DNA from: Pseudomonas sp. GM18
Lineage (GTDB): Bacteria; Pseudomonadota; Gammaproteobacteria; Pseudomonadales; Pseudomonadaceae
NCBI RefSeq assembly: GCF_000282195.1
Contig: NZ_AKJT01000070.1
Coordinates: 42,049-106,048 of the forward strand
DNA: 64,000 bases
Reading direction: 5' to 3'
Below, one piece after another: positions 1 through 9,098 of this stretch (position 1 is the first letter of the stretch; the number at the start of each line of letters is the position of its first letter). Under the pieces are notes generated by a model. It was not told the DNA's origin. It made no database searches and saw only the letters and a list, made by a program, of their open reading frames with translations. A program made the position numbers and the translations under genes.

Positions 1-1
1 G

Positions 2-1207
2 CAAAACCTGAGCATCGAGCACACCTACGTCGTCGCCCTCCTGCTGGGTGCTTCACGCTGCAATCAACTGCGCCAGAACCAGATCGCCCGGCTCGCCGAA
101 GTGCTGGAACCCTGGAGCCGATGGATCAAACTGCAACCGGCCAAACCGGACAGCGGGTTATTTGCCGTCGCCCCGGACCTCGACAGCGGCCCGCGTTATC
201 GCGCCAAGTTCCCGGCCGAACAACAGGAGCGCTTGCTGGGCATCGACCCGCAGCCCCTGGTCGACTCCATCGAAAGCCATCTGCAACAATCGGCCGATAA
301 GGCATCGCCGCTGCCGGTTCCGATGGGGCTGAATCTGGATACGCTGCAACACCTGCATGCCGCCTGGGGCCAGGCCTCCGAGCGCGGTTTCCAGCGCACC
401 GTCGGCCACGGCACATTGACCCTGTGTGTAGGGATGAGCGCCCTGCACTTTTATCTCGGCGGCAAACGCCCGTTCAACGACATCCTGAAAAAACCCGGCG
501 CCCGTCCCGCGCAGTTCTCGGCAGCAGAACCGGCAGGACGCGCCAAGGACCAATGGAACCAAGCCTTCGACGCCGCCCCCCATGGCACGGCAGACACGCT
601 GCTGCCCTACGAAGAGATCGAATATCCACACCTTCAGAAACATGACAACCACGAGGCGTCCGGCCAACAGCATTTCCCGACCTACGCGCTACCGGTGATC
701 AATCACAGCCCTGGCGGTTATTGCCTGGCCTGGCCCGGCGCAGTGCCTGCCGAGCTGCAGGCTGGCGAAATGGTCGGTATCGAGGATACTGCCGGTCAAG
801 GCTGGAGCGTTGCCGTAGTGCGCTGGATCCGCCAGGTACGGGGCGGCGGCACGCAGATGGGTATCGAGCAAGTTGCGCCTTACGCCGAACCCTGCGGCCT
901 GCAACTGATGCGCTCCGACGACGAACATAGTCAGTACTTGCGCGGGCTGTTATTGCCCGCCATCAGCGCCATCGACCTTCCGGCCACCCTGCTCACGCCG
1001 CGTTTGCCGTTCCAGGAAGGGAATAAGGTGTTGATCAACACCAATGGCCAGGAGCGCCCGGCCGAGCTGGAGCATCGGGTGACGAGCACCAACAGCTTCA
1101 ATCAGTTTGCCTACCGCTCGCTGGAGGTAGCCAGAAACGAAAACGCCGCGGAAAGCGGCGTGGTCGGGGCAGCGCAAGAGTTTGATTCGTTGTGGAAGTC
1201 GCTTTGA
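2..1207 (+). CDS. Conserved hypothetical protein, 5' end outside the window
   Basis: The reading frame is open from the first bases of the window, so the start codon lies upstream and only the C-terminal 401 residues or so are seen. An internal GTG at 101 is not a convincing start because coding continues before it. I do not recognise the family. The C-terminal third has an alternation of short strands and glycines (for example WIRQVRGGGTQMGIEQV) that faintly recalls PilZ-type beta barrels, but the classic RxxxR and D/NxSxxG signatures are not clear. It lies tail-to-tail with serB; P. aeruginosa has an uncharacterised gene in the same place next to serB. Coding is certain, function is not. 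Confidence 0.75.
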   Translation, partial: QNLSIEHTYVVALLLGASRCNQLRQNQIARLAEVLEPWSRWIKLQPAKPDSGLFAVAPDLDSGPRYRAKFPAEQQERLLGIDPQPLVDSIESHLQQSADKASPLPVPMGLNLDTLQHLHAAWGQASERGFQRTVGHGTLTLCVGMSALHFYLGGKRPFNDILKKPGARPAQFSAAEPAGRAKDQWNQAFDAAPHGTADTLLPYEEIEYPHLQKHDNHEASGQQHFPTYALPVINHSPGGYCLAWPGAVPAELQAGEMVGIEDTAGQGWSVAVVRWIRQVRGGGTQMGIEQVAPYAEPCGLQLMRSDDEHSQYLRGLLLPAISAIDLPATLLTPRLPFQEGNKVLINTNGQERPAELEHRVTSTNSFNQFAYRSLEVARNENAAESGVVGAAQEFDSLWKSL

Positions 1208-1235
1208 TTGTCAGACATTAGTCGGCGGTGATGCC

Positions 1236-1281
1236 TTCGCGGGCAAGCCTCGCTTCTGTAGGAGCGAGGCTTGCCCGCGAA
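1236..1281. repeat. REP-like palindrome between convergent genes
   Basis: A perfect 19-base inverted repeat (arms 1236-1254 and 1263-1281, loop of 8) with core GCGGGCAAGCCTCGCT. The same palindrome recurs at 60765-60824. It lies between the stop codons of the upstream hypothetical gene and serB, so it may also act as a transcription end for either strand, although there is no T-run. Confidence 0.85.
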
Positions 1282-1306
1282 GAGGCCCGCCCGGACAACC
1301 TGAAAC

Positions 1307-2521
1307 TCAGAGCTGCCCGTCGCGATCCCGGAAACCCAGCAGATACAGCACGCCATCCAGCCCAAGGGTGGAAATCGCCTGCTTCGCCGATTGCTTGACC
1401 AGCGGTTTGGCACGGAACGCTACGCCCAGCCCGGCAATCGCCAGCATTGGCAGGTCGTTGGCACCGTCACCGACGGCAATCGTCTGCTCCAGACGCAAAC
1501 CTTCTTTATGCGCCAGCTCACGCAGCAAATCCGCTTTGCGTTGCGCGTCGACAATCGGCTCGACCGCCACGCCGGTGACTTTGCCGTCGACCACTTCCAG
1601 TTCGTTGGCGAACACATAGTCGATGCCCAGCTTGGCCTGCAGTTGCTTGGCGAAGTAGGTGAAGCCGCCCGACAGAATCGCAGTCTTGTAGCCCAGGCGC
1701 TTGAGTTCGGCGAACAGGGTTTCGGCGCCTTCGGTCAGGCGCAGGGATGCACCGATGGAGTCCAGCACGCTGACGTCCAGCCCTTGCAGCAAGGCCAGGC
1801 GCTCCTTGAAGCTGGCGCGGAAGTCCAGCTCGCCGGCCATCGCCCGCTCAGTGATCGCGGACACCTGGTCGCCCACACCGGCGGCCTTGGCCAGTTCGTC
1901 GATGACTTCGGCTTCAATCAGCGTCGAGTCCATGTCGAACACCGCCAGACGACGGTTACGGCGGAACAGCGAATCTTCCTGGAAGGCGATGTCGACGTTC
2001 AGTTCTTGCGCAACGCTGAGGAATTCGGCCCGCAGCGCTTGCGGGTCAGCCGCCTCACCACGCACGGAAAACTCGATGCAACCCTTGCCCTTGTCGGCCG
2101 GGGTGTCCAGCGGCATGCGCCCGGACAGACGATCGATATGGTCGATGTTCAAACCGTATTTGGCGGTGATCGAGCTCACACGCTGCAATTGCTCGGCGGT
2201 GACTTTGCGGGTGAGCAGGGTGACGATGTGGCGTTTCTTGCCCTGGTTGCCGACCCACTGCTGGTAATCCTCTTCGGACACCGGCGTGAAACGCACCTGT
2301 TGCTCAAGCTCATAGCCTTTGAACAGGATGTCTTTGAGCACCGAGTTACCCTGCTCGGTATCAGGAATTTCAACCAGGATGCCGAACGACAGGGTGTCGT
2401 GGATCACCGCCTGACCGATGTCGAGAATGTTCACACCACCCTGGGCCAGAACGCCGGTTATGGCCGCAGTCAGACCCGGACGGTCGACTCCCGTGATGTT
2501 TATCAGGACGATTTCGCGCAA
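1307..2521 (-). CDS. serB: Phosphoserine phosphatase SerB
   Basis: Last step of serine synthesis: hydrolyses O-phosphoserine to serine in the cytoplasm. The 404-residue protein has two ACT-like regulatory domains (about residues 1-85 and 97-180) followed by a HAD hydrolase domain with the nucleophile motif FDMDSTLIEAEVIDE (Asp196 and Asp198) and the late motif GDGANDLPML. This long form with N-terminal ACT domains is usual in Pseudomonas. The start is a TTG at 2521, giving MREIVLINITG, preceded by a G-rich ribosome site; no in-frame ATG precedes it nearby. It is divergent from the AhpA/YtjB-like gene, the same pairing as serB and ytjB (smp) in E. coli. Confidence 0.97.
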   Translation of the reverse strand: MREIVLINITGVDRPGLTAAITGVLAQGGVNILDIGQAVIHDTLSFGILVEIPDTEQGNSVLKDILFKGYELEQQVRFTPVSEEDYQQWVGNQGKKRHIVTLLTRKVTAEQLQRVSSITAKYGLNIDHIDRLSGRMPLDTPADKGKGCIEFSVRGEAADPQALRAEFLSVAQELNVDIAFQEDSLFRRNRRLAVFDMDSTLIEAEVIDELAKAAGVGDQVSAITERAMAGELDFRASFKERLALLQGLDVSVLDSIGASLRLTEGAETLFAELKRLGYKTAILSGGFTYFAKQLQAKLGIDYVFANELEVVDGKVTGVAVEPIVDAQRKADLLRELAHKEGLRLEQTIAVGDGANDLPMLAIAGLGVAFRAKPLVKQSAKQAISTLGLDGVLYLLGFRDRDGQL

Positions 2522-2592
2522 GGCGCACCCCCGCAGGTGGAAAAAAACCGCATTCTACCCATTTTCAGTGACCATCGGGCACCGCGAGCGCT

Positions 2593-2620
2593 TTGACGGT
2601 CTATGGCCTGTCGCTATACT
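2593..2620 (+). promoter_or_regulatory. Sigma-70 type promoter for the AhpA/YtjB-like gene
   Basis: TTGACG at 2593-2598 and TATACT at 2615-2620, separated by 16 bases, give a near-consensus housekeeping promoter. Transcription would begin near 2627. This lies downstream of the in-frame ATG at 2603, so that ATG cannot be used from this promoter and the GTG at 2657 becomes the likely start. Confidence 0.7.
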
Positions 2621-2656
2621 GCGCGTCAACTTCACGGACTAAAGAGCCGAGCTCAA

Positions 2657-4186
2657 GTGAACCGGCCCACGCCAGTAAAAACCGATAACTTCTTTCTGCT
2701 GATCTTCCGGGCACTGCGTCATCGCCGTGTACCGATCGCATTGCGCATTGCCAGCCATAACGTGATCCTGGTCGCCCTGGCCCTGGTGATCTATGCCTGT
2801 GTGATGGGTTTGCAGTTCAAGCAGGCCATGCACGAGCAGGCGGATGCCCTGGGCGAAAGCCTGACCACCCAGACGGCTACGTCAGCTACGGAGCTGTTGG
2901 TGTCCAACGACATCCTCAGCCTGAATGTGCTGCTCAACAACCTGACCAAGAACAAGCTGGTGGCCCACGCTGCCATCTACAGCGTGGATAACCGCATCCT
3001 CGCCGAAGCCGGTCAGCGCCCCAAGCACGGCCTGCTGGGCGAAGCCGAAGGCATGTACCAGAGCAAGATCACCTTCCAGGACGTGACCGCCGGGCAACTG
3101 CGCATCAGCCTGGACATGGATCAGTTCCAGCAGCCGATGACGATTAGCCTGCAAAGCATGGGCATTCTGAGCGCGATTCTGCTGGCGCTGTCCCTGGCCT
3201 TGAGCCTGCGCCTGGGACGCAATATCTCCACGCCGCTGCTGCAGCTGCGAGTGTGGCTGCGCAATATCGACGAATACACCCCGGCCACCGAACGTCAAGA
3301 TGAAGTCGGCGATCTCGCTCGCCAGCTACACGCCAATTTCGCGCCGGAGCCGGCCGAGCCTGAGCCCGTTCCAGAGCCCGAGTTCGACGACAGCGATGAC
3401 GATGAGGAGGCCGATCCGGCCTTCGAAGTACGCAACCTGCGCGATCCGAGTTTCGATGAAACCAGGCCTGTGGCCAGCGTCAAGCCTGCGCCACGGCGCA
3501 TTGTCAGCACGGTCGAAGATGACGAGGACGACGAAGACCCGTTTGCCGATCTGCGTGACGACTCGACAGACAGTGCGCCGAAACCCGGCGCAAAGCCGCA
3601 GGTATCGAACGTACCTCAACACAGCGCGGTACTGGCGGTGCAACTGGGCGCACAGGATCAACTGCGTCGCCTGCCCCGCACACGTCTGGAAGAGCTGCTC
3701 AAACGCTACCGCGATTGCCTCGATCAGGCTGCGTCGCTCTACCAGAGCGAACTGCACACCCTGAACGATGGCAGCACCCTGATGCTGTTCCATACCGAAG
3801 ACAGCGGCGATGACTACCTGACCAACGCCATCTGCTGCGGTGAGTTGCTGCGCGCCCTGGGCCATCAGTTGCAGATCGAAGTCGCCGACAGCGGCATCAC
3901 CCTGCAATTGCAGTTGGGCCTGACCTTGGGCGACGAACTGTTCGGCTTGAGCCAGATCGACCTGCTGTTGACCGAAACCGCTCAAGATGCGCTGGCCCTG
4001 TCGCAACACAGCCGCAACCTGCTGCTGGTGGAACGCAAGATCAGCGACGACGCACTGATTCGCCAGCGTGCGCGGATCCGCCCGATTGCAAGCCCTGAGG
4101 GTGCGTGCTGCGTAGAACGCCTGATGGAGCCTTATCCGTCGATGCTGGAGCGGCAACTGGCGCGGATGCACGAACGCCGGGCGTAA
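2657..4186 (+). CDS. AhpA/YtjB (Smp)-family membrane protein
   Basis: A membrane-anchored protein of the SMP_2/AhpA-YtjB type, known from the E. coli gene next to serB; its biochemical role is not established. The N-terminal part shows a basic stretch, a transmembrane helix (SHNVILVALALVIYACVMG), an outer segment of about 110 residues, a second helix (MGILSAILLALSLALSL) and a HAMP-like stretch (LGRNISTPLLQLRVWLRNI). A long acidic low-complexity linker (around EFDDSDDDEEADPAFE) joins a cytoplasmic C-terminal domain of about 180 residues. The GTG start at 2657 is preferred over the ATG at 2603 because the promoter overlaps the latter. The extended C-terminal half resembles a degenerate cyclase-like fold in its loop pattern, but that is only an impression. 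Confidence 0.85.
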   Translation: MNRPTPVKTDNFFLLIFRALRHRRVPIALRIASHNVILVALALVIYACVMGLQFKQAMHEQADALGESLTTQTATSATELLVSNDILSLNVLLNNLTKNKLVAHAAIYSVDNRILAEAGQRPKHGLLGEAEGMYQSKITFQDVTAGQLRISLDMDQFQQPMTISLQSMGILSAILLALSLALSLRLGRNISTPLLQLRVWLRNIDEYTPATERQDEVGDLARQLHANFAPEPAEPEPVPEPEFDDSDDDEEADPAFEVRNLRDPSFDETRPVASVKPAPRRIVSTVEDDEDDEDPFADLRDDSTDSAPKPGAKPQVSNVPQHSAVLAVQLGAQDQLRRLPRTRLEELLKRYRDCLDQAASLYQSELHTLNDGSTLMLFHTEDSGDDYLTNAICCGELLRALGHQLQIEVADSGITLQLQLGLTLGDELFGLSQIDLLLTETAQDALALSQHSRNLLLVERKISDDALIRQRARIRPIASPEGACCVERLMEPYPSMLERQLARMHERRA

Positions 4187-4238
4187 ACGTTACTCCTCGT
4201 TGTAAAGAAGCCCGCAAACGAGCGATCGTCTGCGGGCT

Positions 4239-4362
4239 GATCGTTCCCATGCTCCGCGTGGGAATGCCTCCAGGGACGCTCCGCGTTCCACCCGGAACCT
4301 TGCACTGATGTGACGCAGAGCGTCACGGGCTGCATTCCCACGCAGAGCGTGGGAACGATCAT
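4239..4362. repeat. Palindromic repeat, GTTCCCAyGCTCCGCGTGGGAA family, copy A
   Basis: Two inward-facing modules: GATCGTTCCCATGCTCCGCGTGGGAATGC at the left and its near mirror at the right (GCATTCCCACGCAGAGCGTGGGAACGATC), with GTGACGCAGAGCGTCAC inside. Related copies lie at 16085-16192 and 61806-61942. This is a REP-doublet-like arrangement typical of P. fluorescens genomes. Confidence 0.85.
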
Positions 4363-4382
4363 CTCTAACCTGCAGAAACAAC

Positions 4383-4405
4383 AAAGCCCGCACAAGGCGG
4401 GCTTT
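4383..4405. terminator. Bidirectional terminator hairpin
   Basis: Stem AAAGCCCGC (4383-4391) pairs with GCGGGCTTT (4397-4405) across a 5-base loop, with T-rich flanks on both strands. It lies between the convergent AhpA/YtjB-like gene (stop at 4186) and the PqiC-like gene (stop at 4426), so it can end both transcripts. Confidence 0.75.
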
Positions 4406-4425
4406 GTTCTGGACTCAATCCGGGC

Positions 4426-5139
4426 TCAGAACCTGAACACTTCCATATCTGTACGAATCGGCGAAGCCATCGGGATTTTCGGCTGTTTCTCCGGCTCTGC
4501 TGCCGGTGCCACAGGCTTGGCAGCCGGTTTGCGCGGTGCCTCAGCGATTGGCGGCTGGTTGGCCAGCGGCTTGAGCGCTGTCGACAGTTGCTCGGCCAGA
4601 CGCTGCAGCAACACACCCTGGGCCTGAACCTGAGACGCCGTGCCGCCGGCGTGCTGCTCCTGCAGATGAATGATGCGGTTATCACGCACCTGGCCACGAC
4701 GGTCGATCAGGCGCCATTGCGCATCCAGGATCGCCGGTTGCGACGCACCCGAGTCCAGACGGGTGATGGTCAGCAGAACCTGAACATCCGGCGTGAAGCC
4801 CACTGACGCAGGTGCCAGGACAACGCGCTGGCTGTCCAGATGACCGGCGACCTGACGCAGCAACAGCTGATCGATGTCCGACGACAGACTGCCCGCCCAA
4901 CGACCGTCGGCCGATGCTTGAAGGCTGCCATCCGGCTGACGCTGCAACAAGGTTTCGCGTTGCAGGTAATCAGCAACCGTTACCGGACCCAACAAAACCG
5001 CCATGCCCGCGCTTTGCGCAGGTTGAGCCGGACTTCCGCTGTCCAGCTGATACAGCGACACCGGCTGGTGCACGCTGCAACCCGCCAGGCCAAGAACGCC
5101 AGCGAGCATCAAAATAAAAGGAAGGCGCAGAGCAGTCAT
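4426..5139 (-). CDS. PqiC-family outer-membrane lipoprotein (ABC-type transport auxiliary)
   Basis: A lipoprotein of about 237 residues of the PqiC/DUF330 family, which in other bacteria works with MCE proteins in lipid transport between membranes. The precursor begins MTALRLPFILMLAGVLGLAG and then C, a textbook lipobox. The mature start SVHQPVSLYQLDSG is typical of the family (YxLxxG), and the central part SLSSDIDQLLLRQVAGHL matches the family pattern. The C terminus carries a proline/alanine-rich tail (about residues 195-225). The ATG at 5139 is chosen because it places the signal peptide at the N terminus; the frame stays open upstream to 5289 without sensible protein. No MCE or permease genes lie next to it, so it is an orphan here. 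It follows parC on the same strand after a gap of 176 bases. Confidence 0.85.
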   Translation of the reverse strand: MTALRLPFILMLAGVLGLAGCSVHQPVSLYQLDSGSPAQPAQSAGMAVLLGPVTVADYLQRETLLQRQPDGSLQASADGRWAGSLSSDIDQLLLRQVAGHLDSQRVVLAPASVGFTPDVQVLLTITRLDSGASQPAILDAQWRLIDRRGQVRDNRIIHLQEQHAGGTASQVQAQGVLLQRLAEQLSTALKPLANQPPIAEAPRKPAAKPVAPAAEPEKQPKIPMASPIRTDMEVFRF

Positions 5140-5315
5140 CGTCCCATCCAGGTGGCTGCCACAAGGCTCACCACAGTGAAAATACTCAAAAAATATGAAG
5201 AACGCTCGGCCACGCCGGCGCTTGAAAGGCCATATCATCCGTGAATATGCGTTCCGACTCCAGCGCCAAAGCGTCGATCTACGCGTCAAATCGTAGATCG
5301 AGCGCTCTAGGACGC

Positions 5316-7580
5316 TTAATTGAGGTTTTCGACGAACAGCGCATCCACCCTCTGGAAGCCGCGTGGCAGTTTGTTACCGCGACGCCCACGCTCACCTTTG
5401 TAGTGTTCGAGGTCGTCCGCCTTCAGTGACAGGGTACGCTTGCCGGCTTGCAGCACCAACGTGGCACCTTCCGGCAACACGGCAATGTCCGTGACATATT
5501 CTTCGCGACTGGCAACACGTTCACCGGAAATCCCGATGATCTTATTACCTTTACCTTTACCTAATTGTGGCAGATCGCTGATTTTGAAGATCAGCAGGCG
5601 ACCCTCGGTGGTTACCGAGGCCAGCCAGTTCTGTTCACGATCGGCCACCGGACGCGGCAGAATAACCTTGGCGTTGTTCGGCAGGCTCAACAGGGCCTTG
5701 CCCGCCTTGTTCTTGGCTTGCAGGTCTTCGCCCTTGACCACGAAGCCGTAACCGGCGTCGGACGCAATCACGTACAGCGCGTCGTCTTCAGGCATCAGCA
5801 CGCATTCGAAGCTCGCCCCTGGCGGCGGTGTCAGACGACCGGTCAGTGGTTCGCCCTGGCCACGGGCCGATGGCAAGGTGTGGGCCGCAACCGAATAACT
5901 GCGACCGGTGGAGTCAATAAACACCGCAAACTGGTTGGAACGCCCGGCTGCCGAGGTCTTGAAGCCATCCCCGGCCTTGTAGGAAAGACCGGTAGCGTCG
6001 ATTTCGTGACCTTTGGCAGAGCGAACCCAGCCTTTTTCCGACAGCACGACCGTCACTTTCTCGTTCGGCAGCAGATCGTGCTCGGTCATCGCCTTGGCTT
6101 CGGCGCGCTCGACGATTGGCGAACGACGGTCGTCGCCATAGGTTTCCGCATCCTTGATCAGCTCGCTGCGTACCAGTTTCTTCAGTTTGGCTTCGCTACC
6201 CAACAGGGCTTGCAGCTTGGCCTGCTCCTTGAGCAGTTCATCCTGCTCGGCACGCAGCTTCATTTCTTCCAGTCGCGCCAACTGACGCAAACGGGTGTCG
6301 AGAATGTAGTCGGCCTGGATTTCGCTCAGGGCGAAGCGCTCGATCAGGCTGGCCTTTGGGTGCTCCTCGGTACGGATGATGTGGATTACTTCATCCAGGT
6401 TGAGGTAAGCAATCAACAAACCGTCCAACAGATGCAGGCGACGCTCGACCTTGTCCAGACGGAACTGCAGGCGTCGACGCACGGTCCGCACGCGGAACTC
6501 CAGCCACTCCACCAGCAATGCGCGCAGATTCTTGAGCTGCGGCTTGCCGTCGAGGCCAATGATATTGATGTTGACCCGGTAGCTGGACTCAAGCTCTGTG
6601 GTCGCGAACAGGTGCTGCATCAGCGCTTCGTGATCGACCCGACTGTTGACCGGAATAATCACGATGCGGCATGGGTTCTCGTGGTCCGACTCGTCGCGCA
6701 AGTCCGCAATCTGCGGTGCTTTCGACGGTTTGGCCTGCATCATCGCGGCAATCTGCTCGAGCACTTTGGCGCCAGAGACCTGGTGCGGCAGTGCCGTCAC
6801 GACGATGTCGCCGTCTTCGACGTGGTAAACAGCGCGCATGCGCACCGAACCGCGACCAGTTTCGTAGATTTTCAGCAGGTCGGCGCGCGGCGTGATGATC
6901 TCCGCTTCGGTCGGGTAATCCGGCCCCTGAATGTGTTCGCAGAGTTGCTCGACCGTGGCTTTCGGTTCATCCAGCAAGCGCACGCAAGCGGTCGCGACTT
7001 CGCGCAGGTTATGCGGCGGGACGTCGGTGGCCATGCCCACGGCGATACCGGTGGTGCCGTTGAGCAGGATGTTCGGCAAACGGGCCGGCAACACCAGAGG
7101 TTCTTCCAGGGTGCCGTCAAAGTTCGGGCCCCAGTCCGCGGTGCCCTGGCCCAATTCGCTGAGCAGCACTTCGGAATAACGCGACAGCCGCGCTTCGGTG
7201 TATCGCATGGCCGCGAAGGACTTGGGATCGTCCGGCGCACCCCAGTTACCCTGGCCGTCGACCAGCGTGTAGCGGTAGCTGAACGGCTGGGCCATCAGCA
7301 CCATGGCTTCATAGCACGCCGAGTCGCCGTGAGGGTGGAATTTACCGAGCACGTCACCGACGGTACGCGCCGACTTCTTGTGCTTGGAATCGGCGTCCAG
7401 CCCCAACTCGCTCATCGCATAGACGATGCGTCGCTGAACCGGTTTCAGGCCGTCGCCGATATGCGGCAAGGCACGGTCCATGATCACGTACATGGAGTAG
7501 TTGAGGTAGGCATTTTCGGTGAAGTCAGCCAGTGACCGGCGTTCTACACCGTCCAGGCTGAGATCAAGGGAGTCGCTCAT
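5316..7580 (-). CDS. parC: DNA topoisomerase IV subunit A
   Basis: Breakage-reunion subunit of topoisomerase IV, which with ParE unlinks daughter chromosomes. The 754-residue protein starts MSDSLDLSLDGVERRSLADF at the ATG at 7580. The winged-helix region carries HPHGDSACYEAMV, and the catalytic tyrosine is in AAMRYTEARLSRY (about Tyr127). The quinolone-determining positions read Ser87 and Glu91, the susceptible state. The C-terminal part is the beta-pinwheel domain, ending with a basic GKRTLSLKADDLEHYKGERG. It is the last gene of a leftward run: parE, a phytase-like gene, an aspartic protease gene, then parC, 10 bases after the protease stop. Confidence 0.98.
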   Translation of the reverse strand: MSDSLDLSLDGVERRSLADFTENAYLNYSMYVIMDRALPHIGDGLKPVQRRIVYAMSELGLDADSKHKKSARTVGDVLGKFHPHGDSACYEAMVLMAQPFSYRYTLVDGQGNWGAPDDPKSFAAMRYTEARLSRYSEVLLSELGQGTADWGPNFDGTLEEPLVLPARLPNILLNGTTGIAVGMATDVPPHNLREVATACVRLLDEPKATVEQLCEHIQGPDYPTEAEIITPRADLLKIYETGRGSVRMRAVYHVEDGDIVVTALPHQVSGAKVLEQIAAMMQAKPSKAPQIADLRDESDHENPCRIVIIPVNSRVDHEALMQHLFATTELESSYRVNINIIGLDGKPQLKNLRALLVEWLEFRVRTVRRRLQFRLDKVERRLHLLDGLLIAYLNLDEVIHIIRTEEHPKASLIERFALSEIQADYILDTRLRQLARLEEMKLRAEQDELLKEQAKLQALLGSEAKLKKLVRSELIKDAETYGDDRRSPIVERAEAKAMTEHDLLPNEKVTVVLSEKGWVRSAKGHEIDATGLSYKAGDGFKTSAAGRSNQFAVFIDSTGRSYSVAAHTLPSARGQGEPLTGRLTPPPGASFECVLMPEDDALYVIASDAGYGFVVKGEDLQAKNKAGKALLSLPNNAKVILPRPVADREQNWLASVTTEGRLLIFKISDLPQLGKGKGNKIIGISGERVASREEYVTDIAVLPEGATLVLQAGKRTLSLKADDLEHYKGERGRRGNKLPRGFQRVDALFVENLN

Positions 7581-7590
7581 GCGGGCCTCA

Positions 7591-8112
7591 TTATTTCGTG
7601 GTCTGGCGCAGCAGCATGGTGCCACCGCGCTGGGTAAATTCAAGTTTGTTCAGTGCGCTCATGCCGAGCAGCACTTGATTGCCGTGCAAACCGGGCGCCA
7701 CCAGCGCGCGAACGTCACGCAGCACGATGGCGCCCAATTGCAGCCGGTCGAGGCGGGTTCGATAGCCCTCGCTCAAGCCATTGGCCGTGCTCAGGGTCAC
7801 CCCGAAGCCTTTTTCCAGTTTCAAGCGCTCAGCCATTTCGGCCGGGATCGACACATCGGTCGCGCCGGTATCGAGCATGAACTCCACGGGCTGGCCGTTG
7901 ATCTGGCCGGTGGCGACAAAATGCCCCTGGCTGTTGCCGATCAGCTTCACTTCGATAAAACCCTGGCCCTGCTCAGAGCTGACGACGGTGTTGGGATTCT
8001 GTTGACGCTCCTCCCACTGTCCGAAGAACCGCGTCGCCAAAAACAGCGCGGCGCCCCATGCCAGCACCAGCAACACCCGACCGGCGCGTTTGCCCGGCGG
8101 TTGCTGACTCAT
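7591..8112 (-). CDS. Membrane-anchored retropepsin-like aspartic protease (TIGR02281 type)
   Basis: A 173-residue protein with one N-terminal transmembrane anchor (about residues 12-30, RVLLVLAWGAALFLATRFF) and a single retropepsin-like domain. The active-site motif DTGATDVSIP is at residues 81-90, and the second hallmark LLGMSALNKL lies near residue 148. One such domain implies that it works as a dimer in the periplasm. Substrate unknown. Its start overlaps the stop of the phytase-like gene by 4 bases and its stop is 10 bases before parC, so it is embedded in the parE-parC transcription unit. Confidence 0.88.
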   Translation of the reverse strand: MSQQPPGKRAGRVLLVLAWGAALFLATRFFGQWEERQQNPNTVVSSEQGQGFIEVKLIGNSQGHFVATGQINGQPVEFMLDTGATDVSIPAEMAERLKLEKGFGVTLSTANGLSEGYRTRLDRLQLGAIVLRDVRALVAPGLHGNQVLLGMSALNKLEFTQRGGTMLLRQTTK

Positions 8113-9098
8113 GGCTTGGCACTCCAGCCACCTTCAGGCGCGGCAAAGCGCCACACAATCGGGCGCACCTCACCGTCGGCACGCGCACCGTTGTTGTTGT
8201 CGATACCGATCCAGGCACCGTCGACGTCGATGATCAGCGCTTCCGCCAGCCCAAAGGGCTGCGAATAACGACGATTTTCCTGCAAGGCCTCGGCGGCAAA
8301 CGACCAGCAGCGCTCGACCTTGGCCGTCACCGCATCACGGCGGCAGATCTGGAAGGCATTGCGCTCAAGGGTAAACAGTTTGCCGTCAAACAATGACAGA
8401 TCGGCAAAATCCCGGGGGCGCGCTTTGGCGTTGGGAAATTGCGCTGGTTGCATTTCTACCCCGCCTTCACTCAGCAACACACAACCACCATCGCAGTCCC
8501 ACACCGTTTGCTGGCGCTTGATCAGCAGCAGACCACGGCGCTCACGCTCGGCGGCCAGCCACAGCGTGTCACCGGCCGGATTGATCGCCAGGCCTTCGAA
8601 CAACGCATTGAAGTGCAACAACATGCCGCTCGCCCGTGCTTCGCGCACCAGCATCGGCGAGATTTTCAGCCAGGAGGCGGGCCCGATTGGCGGTACTTGC
8701 AACACCGTGGCGTGACCTTCACTGACGATGTAACGATTGCCGGCGCTGTCGCAGGTGATACCTTCGAAATCCAGATCCCCACCGCGCACGAACGATGCCG
8801 CCCAGGTCCGCGAACGCAAGCCCCAGGGCAAACCGCTGTCGGGCACCAGGGGTACGTCAATGTGCACGGTTTCGGCTTGCCAGGTGGGGTTGCGGGTGTC
8901 GAGGCGATAGATTTGATCATCGTCGCGATCCGAAACGGTCCACAGCTCCTTGCCACACTGGGCCAGCCCCGACAGATTGCCGCCGCGCATGCCGTCGACG
9001 GCATGTTCGGACAACAGGCGCAGCTCTGGCGCGGGTTCGGCAGAAACCGTCACCGAAGTCAGCAGCAACGCACATGCCAGGGCCCAGCCAAACCGCAT
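8109..9098 (-). CDS. Secreted phytase-like/esterase-like protein
   Basis: A 329-residue exported protein with a clear signal peptide (MRFGWALACALLLTSVTVSA, cleavage after residue 20 or so). The rest fits the 'esterase-like activity of phytase' family: beta-propeller-type blades with GNLSGLAQCGKELWTVSDRDDD, GDLDFEGITCD and FEGLAINPAGDTLWLAAERER, the last with the acidic residues that commonly bind calcium in this fold. The reaction is not known. The start overlaps the last base of parE and the end overlaps the aspartic protease gene, so expression is tied to the topoisomerase genes. P. aeruginosa has the same gene between parE and parC. Confidence 0.85.
   Translation of the reverse strand: MRFGWALACALLLTSVTVSAEPAPELRLLSEHAVDGMRGGNLSGLAQCGKELWTVSDRDDDQIYRLDTRNPTWQAETVHIDVPLVPDSGLPWGLRSRTWAASFVRGGDLDFEGITCDSAGNRYIVSEGHATVLQVPPIGPASWLKISPMLVREARASGMLLHFNALFEGLAINPAGDTLWLAAERERRGLLLIKRQQTVWDCDGGCVLLSEGGVEMQPAQFPNAKARPRDFADLSLFDGKLFTLERNAFQICRRDAVTAKVERCWSFAAEALQENRRYSQPFGLAEALIIDVDGAWIGIDNNNGARADGEVRPIVWRFAAPEGGWSAKP

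Noticed and set aside
4239..4362. Repeat considered as an insertion sequence end
   Set aside because: No transposase gene nearby and the same unit is scattered alone in other gaps, so a REP-type repeat fits better.
5565..7535. Open frame of 656 codons on the + strand opposite parC
   Set aside because: It is the antisense shadow of parC in a GC-rich gene; composition is Gln/Arg/His-rich and matches no family.
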